DNA from: Streptomyces niger
Lineage (GTDB): Bacteria; Actinomycetota; Actinomycetes; Streptomycetales; Streptomycetaceae
DNA: 64,000 bases
Direction of reading: 5' to 3'
Assembly: GCF_000718305.1 (NCBI RefSeq)
Contig: NZ_JOFQ01000003.1
Span: forward strand, 310,001 to 374,000
This document shows positions 59,043-64,000 of the stretch, piece by piece. Within the stretch, counting starts at the first letter, position 1; each line of letters begins with the position of its first letter. The position numbers and the translations under genes are program-made. Below the pieces are notes generated by a model. The model was not told where the DNA came from and made no database searches. It saw nothing but the letters and a program-made list of their open reading frames with translations.

Positions 59043-59066
59043 ATGCGCAGTTCGTTGTGTCGATGA
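59043..59066 (+). CDS. Possible 7-codon leader ORF (MRSSLCR) before pstS
   Basis: ATG CGC AGT TCG TTG TGT CGA TGA is a complete short frame ending 25 bases before the pstS GTG. No good ribosome site is seen. It contains a rare TTG and a Cys codon. It may be chance, or a short upstream ORF that tunes translation. Confidence 0.3.
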   Translation: MRSSLCR

Positions 59067-59091
59067 GTGTGGCGCCGTGAGGGGAACAAAA

Positions 59092-60234
59092 GTGCAGAGC
59101 CGACATCTGGTCCGTACGGGACGTACGAGTCGATGGAGCGCTCTGCTCGCCGGAGCCTGCGCAGGCACCCTGCTGCTCACCGGGTGCGGTGCGCAGGCCA
59201 CCGGCGGGACGAACGGGAACGGACGCGCCGCCGAGCCGGTGCCCGCCGGGATCGACTGCGCGGGCGCCGGCAAGGTGCGCGGCTCCGGCTCGACGGCACA
59301 GCAGAGCGCGATGGAGCACTGGATCGACGAGTACCAACGGGCCTGCCGGGGCGCCCGCATCGCCTACAACCCGCTGGGGTCCGGCGCCGGCGTCGCGCAG
59401 TTCCAACGGGGGGCGACCGCGTTCGGCGGCACCGACGGGGTGCTCAGCAAGCAGGAGATCGCCTGGTCCCGGGACACCTGCCGGGGTGGCCGGGCCATCC
59501 ACCTCCCGATGGTCGGCGGCCCCGTCGCCATCGGCTTCAACCTGCCCGGCGTCGACCACCTGGTGCTGGACGCCCCGACGCTCGCGAACATCTTCGACTC
59601 CCGCATCACCACCTGGGACGCGCCGGCCATCCGGAAGCTCAACCCGGATGCGGAACTGCCGTCCTCGCCCATCCGGCCGATGCACCGCTCGGACGACTCC
59701 GGTACCACCCAGAACTTCCAGGACTACCTGGCCGGGGCCGCGCCCGGCGCCTGGCCGCACCCCGTCGCCAAGTCGTGGCAGGGCAAGGGCGGCGGAGCCG
59801 GCAGCGGATCGTCACGCATCGCCTCGGAGGTGGCGTCCTCCCCCGGCACGATCGGCTACTTCGAGCTGTCCTTCGCCGCCGCGCGCAACATCACCACGGT
59901 CAGCATCGACACGGGCGCCGGCGCCCCGGTGGCCCCCACCACGGAGACCGCCTCGGCCGGGATCGGCGCCGCGGACATCGTCGGCGAGGGCAACGACAAG
60001 ACCCTCGCCTTCGACTATGACGCACCGAGGCCCGGCGCGTACCCGATCGTCCTGATGACCTACGAGGTCGTCTGCGACAAGGGCAACCAGCCCGGTTCGC
60101 TGCCGGTCCTGAAGTCGTTCCTGAGCTACACCGCCGGTGCCGAGGGTCAGAAGCGCCTCGCCGCGCTGCACTACGCCCCCCTTCCGGCCGCGGTCGCCAC
60201 GGAGGTCCGCCGGGCGGTGCGCACGCTGTCCTGA
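59092..60234 (+). CDS. pstS: Phosphate ABC transporter phosphate-binding lipoprotein
   Basis: A 380-aa lipoprotein that captures phosphate outside the membrane. GTG 59092 follows GAGGGGA by six bases. The lipobox is LLLTGC with Cys32. The binding-protein core is KVRGSGSTAQQSAMEHWIDEYQRACRGARIAYNPLGSGAGVAQFQRGATAFGGTDGVLSKQE, where the GSGSTAQQ and RSDDSGTT loops hold the phosphate ligands. Overall length and order match actinobacterial PstS. It is behind a PHO box, as expected. The pstC, pstA and pstB genes do not follow; the next gene is on the opposite strand, so this is an isolated pstS copy. Confidence 0.93.
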   Translation: MQSRHLVRTGRTSRWSALLAGACAGTLLLTGCGAQATGGTNGNGRAAEPVPAGIDCAGAGKVRGSGSTAQQSAMEHWIDEYQRACRGARIAYNPLGSGAGVAQFQRGATAFGGTDGVLSKQEIAWSRDTCRGGRAIHLPMVGGPVAIGFNLPGVDHLVLDAPTLANIFDSRITTWDAPAIRKLNPDAELPSSPIRPMHRSDDSGTTQNFQDYLAGAAPGAWPHPVAKSWQGKGGGAGSGSSRIASEVASSPGTIGYFELSFAAARNITTVSIDTGAGAPVAPTTETASAGIGAADIVGEGNDKTLAFDYDAPRPGAYPIVLMTYEVVCDKGNQPGSLPVLKSFLSYTAGAEGQKRLAALHYAPLPAAVATEVRRAVRTLS

Positions 60235-60266
60235 CCCCCTGTCCTGACCGGCGGGCGGCGCGGCCG

Positions 60267-60902
60267 TCAGGTGCCCTTCCGCTGGTCGCGGGGGTGGCGC
60301 CACAGTGGGTACGGGAGGCCGGCCAGGCGGTTGATGAGACAGCCCTGCGCGCTGAGCACCAGCACCGCGAGCATGATGGTGGCCAGCTCGGCGGGGCTGC
60401 GCAACAGGCCCAGGGCGACGATGAGGGTGGTGGCGCCGGCCGGCGGGTGGTCGGCGCGGAAGACCGGCATCAGCGTGCAGGTCAGGCCGAGGGCGATGAC
60501 GGCGGCCAGCACCCGCCGCCAGTCGACGTGCATCAGGTCGGGCCCGGTGTGCAGCAGCCCGGTGACCGCGAGCCCGAACCAGCCCGCCAGCACACCGATG
60601 AGGTGGCCGTACACGGTGTTGTGCGGCGAGGCCGTCGGCGCCTCGGGGGTGCGGAAGAGCAGGAACGCGGTCGGCCCGAGGGAGGGGAACAGGAACGGCT
60701 GGTGCGTGACCAGCGCGATGACGGCCATGAGCAGCAGCGCGATGAAGGCGTTGACACCGCAGTACGCCGCGCGCAGCCACCGGGAGGGGTAGCGCCGCTC
60801 CAGCACGTCGAGGTGGAGCGCGTCGAGGTGCCGGCCTTCGGCGCGCGGTGCCGCGCCGAACAGCCGCTTTCCCAGGCGGGTCACGATCCGGTGCGCTCCC
60901 AT
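60267..60902 (-). CDS. HPP-family membrane protein downstream of narI
   Basis: A 211-aa integral membrane protein, starting at ATG 60902, 22 bases inside the end of narI. Four or five hydrophobic segments are visible. HQPFLFPSLGPTAFLLFRTPEAPTASPHNTVYGHLIGVLAGWFGLAV and PPAGATTLIVALGLL match the HPP domain family, named for the conserved His-Pro-Pro motif (DHPPAGA here). Plant and cyanobacterial relatives move nitrite (established knowledge). Its overlap with the nitrate reductase genes makes nitrite export or uptake the most likely role, but this is inference. Confidence 0.85.
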   Translation of the reverse strand: MGAHRIVTRLGKRLFGAAPRAEGRHLDALHLDVLERRYPSRWLRAAYCGVNAFIALLLMAVIALVTHQPFLFPSLGPTAFLLFRTPEAPTASPHNTVYGHLIGVLAGWFGLAVTGLLHTGPDLMHVDWRRVLAAVIALGLTCTLMPVFRADHPPAGATTLIVALGLLRSPAELATIMLAVLVLSAQGCLINRLAGLPYPLWRHPRDQRKGT

Positions 60903-61615
60903 CCCCGTCGCGGGCGGGCCGTCCCGGGTCCGCGGGTGACGTCCCGCGAGCGGTAGACGAGGTACGGGCGGAAGAGGTACGCCACCGGTGCGGTGAACGC
61001 GTGCACCAGGCGGGTGAACGGCAGCAGTGCGAAGAGCAGCAGGGCGATGGTGACGTGGAGGTGGTACTCGGTCGGCGCCTCGGCCATCAGCCCGGTGTCG
61101 GGGAGGAAGGTGAACAGGCTGCGCAGCCAGGGCGAGACGGTGGTGCGGTAGTCGTAGGTGGCGCCGAACGCGTTGATCAGTGTGGTGGCGAGTCCGGTGC
61201 CCAGGGCGGCGACGAGGAAGACGTACATGACCTTGTCGTTGCGGGTGGTGGCGAGGAAGACCGGTCCCGTGGTCCGGCGCCGCCAGATGAGCAGCACCAG
61301 GCCGCCGAAGGTGAGCACGCCGGCCACCACGCCGAGGGCGAGGGCCAGGGCGTGGTAGGTGGCCTCGTTCACTCCGACGGCGGCCGTCCAGCTCGCGGGG
61401 ATCAGCAGTCCGATGACGTGGCCGGCGATGACGAAGAACAGGCCGATGTGGAAGAGCGGGCTGCCGATCCGCAGCAGCCGGGACTCGTACAGCTCCGAGG
61501 AGCGGGTGGTCCAGCCGAACCGGTCGTAGCGGTACCGCCAGATGGTGCCGGAGATCAGCAGTCCGATGGCCAGGTAGGGCAGTGCGCCCCACAGGAAGGT
61601 GTTCAGGGCAGCCAT
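60881..61615 (-). CDS. narI: Respiratory nitrate reductase gamma subunit
   Basis: A 244-aa membrane-bound b-type cytochrome that passes electrons from quinol to NarH. Five membrane helices are seen. LFHIGLFFVIAGHVIGLLIP has two His haem ligands in helix 2 and EYHLHVTIALLLFALLPFTRLVHAF holds the other two in helix 5, the same positions as in E. coli NarI. The start at 61615 overlaps the end of narJ by 13 bases and its end overlaps the HPP gene by 22 bases, so translation is coupled throughout. Such operons in Streptomyces support nitrate respiration under low oxygen. Confidence 0.95.
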   Translation of the reverse strand: MAALNTFLWGALPYLAIGLLISGTIWRYRYDRFGWTTRSSELYESRLLRIGSPLFHIGLFFVIAGHVIGLLIPASWTAAVGVNEATYHALALALGVVAGVLTFGGLVLLIWRRRTTGPVFLATTRNDKVMYVFLVAALGTGLATTLINAFGATYDYRTTVSPWLRSLFTFLPDTGLMAEAPTEYHLHVTIALLLFALLPFTRLVHAFTAPVAYLFRPYLVYRSRDVTRGPGTARPRRGWERTGS

Positions 61616-62325
61616 CGATTGCCTCCGGGGCTGTCGTAGGGCTGAAGGCCGACCAGTTCCGGGCCTGCGAGGTCGGCGGGGACACGGGCAGCGGGTGACC
61701 GCGCGTACAGTGCGCGCGCCTCTTGCTCGGTGCGGGGCGAAGGACCGGGCAGGGTGGCGCACACGGCTCGGAGGAGCAGCGCGTAGGGCGTGCCGGCCTC
61801 GACGAGGGCGAGCCGGAGCAGTTCCAGGCCGGTGCGGTGTTCCTGGAGGAGTGCCGTGCCGTCCGCCGGCTCATGGGCGGCGTACTCCAGGACGACCGGG
61901 AGGTGGTCGGGGAGTTCGGTCTCGGCCGGGTGCAGGCCGTGTGCCCGGTAGCGGGCCTTGAGGGCCGCGAGGGAGTGGCCGCGGCGGCGGGTGTCGCCGT
62001 CGCTCCACCAGGTGAGGTGCAGGGAGCGGCGGTTACGGGTGTCGAAGACGGCGACGTAGTGTTCGCCGGCCCGGAGGGGGTCCTGCTCCGCGAGGTACGC
62101 GACGAAGGTGCGGACGTCCGCCGCCGCGTCCGAGGCGGCCGTCCCGTCCAGGGCCGCCGTGATGAGCGGCAGGCGGTCGAGCAGGGTTCGGTCGGGGTGG
62201 TCCAGGCAGAGGCCGGCGGCGCGGCGGAGCACCGCGTGGTCGTGCGGGTCGGGGTGGTGGGCGTCGGGCTGCCCCTGCGGTGCCGTGCGCCGGCGGAGAG
62301 CGGCGGCGATGCGCGGTGTTTTCAT
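61603..62325 (-). CDS. narJ: Nitrate reductase molybdenum cofactor assembly chaperone
   Basis: A 240-aa soluble chaperone of the TorD/NarJ family. It is all helical: AVLRRAAGLCLDHPDRTLLDRLPLITAALDG, then YVAVFDTRNRRSLHLTWWSDGDTRRRGHSLAALKARYRAHGLHPAETELPDHLPVVLEYAA, the characteristic NarJ core. The N-terminal tail has a His/Asp-rich segment (DAHHPDPHDHA). It binds apo-NarG so that molybdenum cofactor can be inserted. ATG 62325 overlaps the narH stop in an ATGA arrangement. Confidence 0.95.
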   Translation of the reverse strand: MKTPRIAAALRRRTAPQGQPDAHHPDPHDHAVLRRAAGLCLDHPDRTLLDRLPLITAALDGTAASDAAADVRTFVAYLAEQDPLRAGEHYVAVFDTRNRRSLHLTWWSDGDTRRRGHSLAALKARYRAHGLHPAETELPDHLPVVLEYAAHEPADGTALLQEHRTGLELLRLALVEAGTPYALLLRAVCATLPGPSPRTEQEARALYARSPAARVPADLAGPELVGLQPYDSPGGNRWLP

Positions 62326-64000
62326 CGCTCCCCCGTATGTGTGTCGTCGGTCGTGTCGCGCTCCGGGCGGGGCGGGAAGAGTCCGGCGGGCCGGCCGTTG
62401 CCGTCCCAGTTCAGGAGGTTGACCCGGGCGCCGGGCCCGGCGGCGTCGGCGGGCCGGTCGTCGGTGGCGCGGGAGCGCAGTGCGTGGAAGTTCTCCACGG
62501 CGGCCGGCGCCGGTCGGCCGGACGCCTCGCCGAACGGGCCCGAACCGTGGCCGCCTCCCATGCCGGGCCCGCCCTCGAAGTCCAGGCTGCACCCGCCGAG
62601 GGCCGACTCCTCCAACGCCTCCGCCGCCCCCACCGCGGCGGTCGGGATGACGTACCGGTCCTCGTACTTGGCCAACGCGAGCAGCCGGTACATGTCGTCG
62701 AGCTGCTCGGTGGTCATGCCGACCGACGCGGCGATGGCGGGGTCCGGCGCGTCGCCGAGGTTGAGGCGGCGCCGGTGGGCCCGCATGGCGGCCAGTCTGC
62801 GCAGGGCGGCGTCGACCGGTGCGGTGTCCCCTGCGGTGAACAGTTCGGCGAGGTAGGCGACCGGGATGCGGAGCGTTTCGATGGCGCCGAAGAGGTTCTG
62901 CTCGTCCTCCCCGTCGTGGCCGGTGGCGGTCAGCGACTCCACCACCGGGGAGAGCGGCGGGACGTACCAGACCATCGGCATGGTGCGGTACTCGGGATGC
63001 AGTGGCAGCGCGACGCGGTGGGTGGCGATCAGGTCGTACACCGGGGAGCGGCGGGCGGCGTCCAGCCAGGCGAGCGGGATGCCGGCGCGTTCGGCGGCGT
63101 CGGCGACGGCCGGATCGTGCGGGTCGAGGAAGAGCCGCAACTGGGCCTCGTACAGGTCCTGTTCCTTCGGGGTGGCGGCGGCCTCCCGCACCCGGTCGGC
63201 GTCGTACAGCAGCACGCCGAGGTTGCGCAGCCGGCCGACGCAGGTCTCGGAGCAGACGGTGGGCAGTCCGGCTTCGACGCGCGGGTAGCAGAAGGTGCAC
63301 TTCTCGGCCTTGCCGGTGCGGTGGTTGAAGTAGATCTTCTTGTACGGGCAGCCGGTCACACACATTCGCCAGCCGCGGCAGCGGTCCTGGTCGACGAGGA
63401 CGATGCCGTCCTCCGCCCGCTTGTAGAGCGCGCCGGACGGGCAGGTGGCCACGCACGAGGGGTTCAGGCAGTGCTCGCAGATGCGCGGCAGGTAGAACAT
63501 GAAGGCCTGCTCGAACTCCAGCCGCACCTGCTCCGACATCCGCGCCAGTACGGGGTCGTCGGGGCCGTGCTGGGGCATGCCGCCGAGGTTGTCGTCCCAG
63601 TTCGCGGACCACGGGACGGTGTCCATCCGTTCCCCGCTGATCAGGGAGCGGGGCGCCGCCACGGGGAAGTCGTCGCCGGTCGGCGCCTCGGTGAGGGTGC
63701 GGTAGTCGTACGTCCACGGCTCGTAGTAGTCGCGGATGTTCGGCAGCACGGGGTTGGCGAAGATCGAGACCAGGCGGCGGAGGCGGCCGCCGGAGCGGGG
63801 CCGCAGCCGGCCGCGGCGGGTCAGCTCCCAGCCGCCGCGCCAGCGCTCCTGGTCCTCGTGGCGGCGCGGGTAGCCCTGCCCCGGGCGGGTCTCGACGTTG
63901 TTGAACCAGGCGTACTCCACGCCGGCCCGGTTGGTCCAGGTCTGTTTGCAGGTCACCGAGCAGGTGTGGCAGCCGATGCACTTGTCGAGGTTCATCACCA
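62322..64000 (-). CDS. narH: Respiratory nitrate reductase beta (iron-sulfur) subunit, 5' end off the window
   Basis: About 558 visible residues of the electron-transfer subunit. All iron-sulfur motifs are present: CIGCHTCSVTCK near the start, CEHCLNPSCVATCPSGALYK, CRGWRMCVTGCPYKK (Trp in place of one Cys, as required for the 3Fe-4S centre) and CTFCYPRVEAGLPTVCSETCVGR. NarH normally begins about 10 residues earlier (MRVMAQMAMVMNLDKC type), so the true start lies just past base 64000. The order narH-narJ-narI on this strand implies narG beyond the edge. The C-terminus has a Gly-rich tail before EVENFHALRS-type sequence. Confidence 0.95.
   Translation of the reverse strand, partial: VMNLDKCIGCHTCSVTCKQTWTNRAGVEYAWFNNVETRPGQGYPRRHEDQERWRGGWELTRRGRLRPRSGGRLRRLVSIFANPVLPNIRDYYEPWTYDYRTLTEAPTGDDFPVAAPRSLISGERMDTVPWSANWDDNLGGMPQHGPDDPVLARMSEQVRLEFEQAFMFYLPRICEHCLNPSCVATCPSGALYKRAEDGIVLVDQDRCRGWRMCVTGCPYKKIYFNHRTGKAEKCTFCYPRVEAGLPTVCSETCVGRLRNLGVLLYDADRVREAAATPKEQDLYEAQLRLFLDPHDPAVADAAERAGIPLAWLDAARRSPVYDLIATHRVALPLHPEYRTMPMVWYVPPLSPVVESLTATGHDGEDEQNLFGAIETLRIPVAYLAELFTAGDTAPVDAALRRLAAMRAHRRRLNLGDAPDPAIAASVGMTTEQLDDMYRLLALAKYEDRYVIPTAAVGAAEALEESALGGCSLDFEGGPGMGGGHGSGPFGEASGRPAPAAVENFHALRSRATDDRPADAAGPGARVNLLNWDGNGRPAGLFPPRPERDTTDDTHTGER

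Noticed and set aside
1..64000. tRNA or rRNA genes, CRISPR array, insertion sequence, prophage or attachment site
   Set aside because: No T-loop or acceptor-stem pattern, no regularly spaced repeats with unique spacers, and no transposase or integrase motif were seen.

Overview
The window is very GC-rich, densely coding DNA with many GTG starts, GGAGG-type ribosome sites, Tat/Sec-secreted chitin-degrading enzymes and large numbers of regulators. This fits a chromosomal, largely accessory part of a Streptomyces-type actinomycete. No rRNA, tRNA, CRISPR array, transposase or phage gene was seen.

Layout. 0-4.3 kb: the end of a carbohydrate ABC importer (binding protein, two permeases) with a GH13 alpha-glucosidase. 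4.4-7.0 kb: a HisD-family dehydrogenase and a LacI regulator, with two tandem LacI-type palindromes before the dehydrogenase. 7.6-9.5 kb: an XRE-cupin regulator divergent from a 66-aa remnant-like ORF coupled to a PLP aminotransferase. 10-11.3 kb: a soluble type I periplasmic-binding-fold protein. 11.3-12.9 kb: GH19 chitinase and AA10 LPMO with a DasR-like (dre) site. 12.9-21.2 kb: a B12-binding MerR regulator, small stress or metabolic enzymes, LysR/diaminopropionate lyase with a broken LysE exporter, a hydrolase and a DinB-type protein. 21.4-29.4 kb: a serine hydrolase, a nonsense-interrupted membrane-anchored protein, a SulP transporter with its MerR partner and operator, and small envelope or unknown proteins. 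29.5-42.4 kb: a STAS-ANTAR regulator, AraC/GyrI-like, TetR/SGNH hydrolase, SDR-DUF2867, the fused stumps of an MFS/MarR pair, a histone-H1-like nucleoid protein, an APC transporter and a glutamine-amidotransferase-like protein. 42.4-55.7 kb: LysR, MerR/MFS, UbiD decarboxylase/AraC, a STAS-ANTAR-GAF protein, NCS1 permease, nitroreductase, FUSC exporter and CoA-transferase. 55.9-60.2 kb: an esterase, a GH18 chitinase with a dre-containing promoter, and PstS behind a PHO box. 60.3-64 kb: the end of a nitrate reductase operon (narH-narJ-narI) plus an HPP membrane protein; narH runs off the window.

How the parts work together. Two separate loci (GH19 + LPMO, and GH18) carry dre-like sites, so chitin breakdown is probably under one N-acetylglucosamine-responsive control. 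PstS behind an 11-nt repeat PHO box ties phosphate scavenging to PhoP. Most transport or enzyme genes here are paired with a divergent or adjacent regulator, and several intergenic gaps hold clear palindromes that look like the cognate operators (LacI 5.78 kb, XRE 8.2 kb, MerR 26.1 kb, TetR 31.6 kb, MerR 44.07 kb).

A second theme is gene decay. Between 8 and 36 kb there are four apparently degraded loci: a cyclodeaminase-like N-terminal stub, a LysE exporter with an in-frame stop and lost 3' end, a gene interrupted by one TAA, and an MFS/MarR divergent pair whose 5' halves are both missing. No single clearly novel multi-gene defence or mobile system was identified. The most interesting items are the STAS-ANTAR(-GAF) fusions, the non-canonical B12 MerR protein, the operator sites and the deletion scars.
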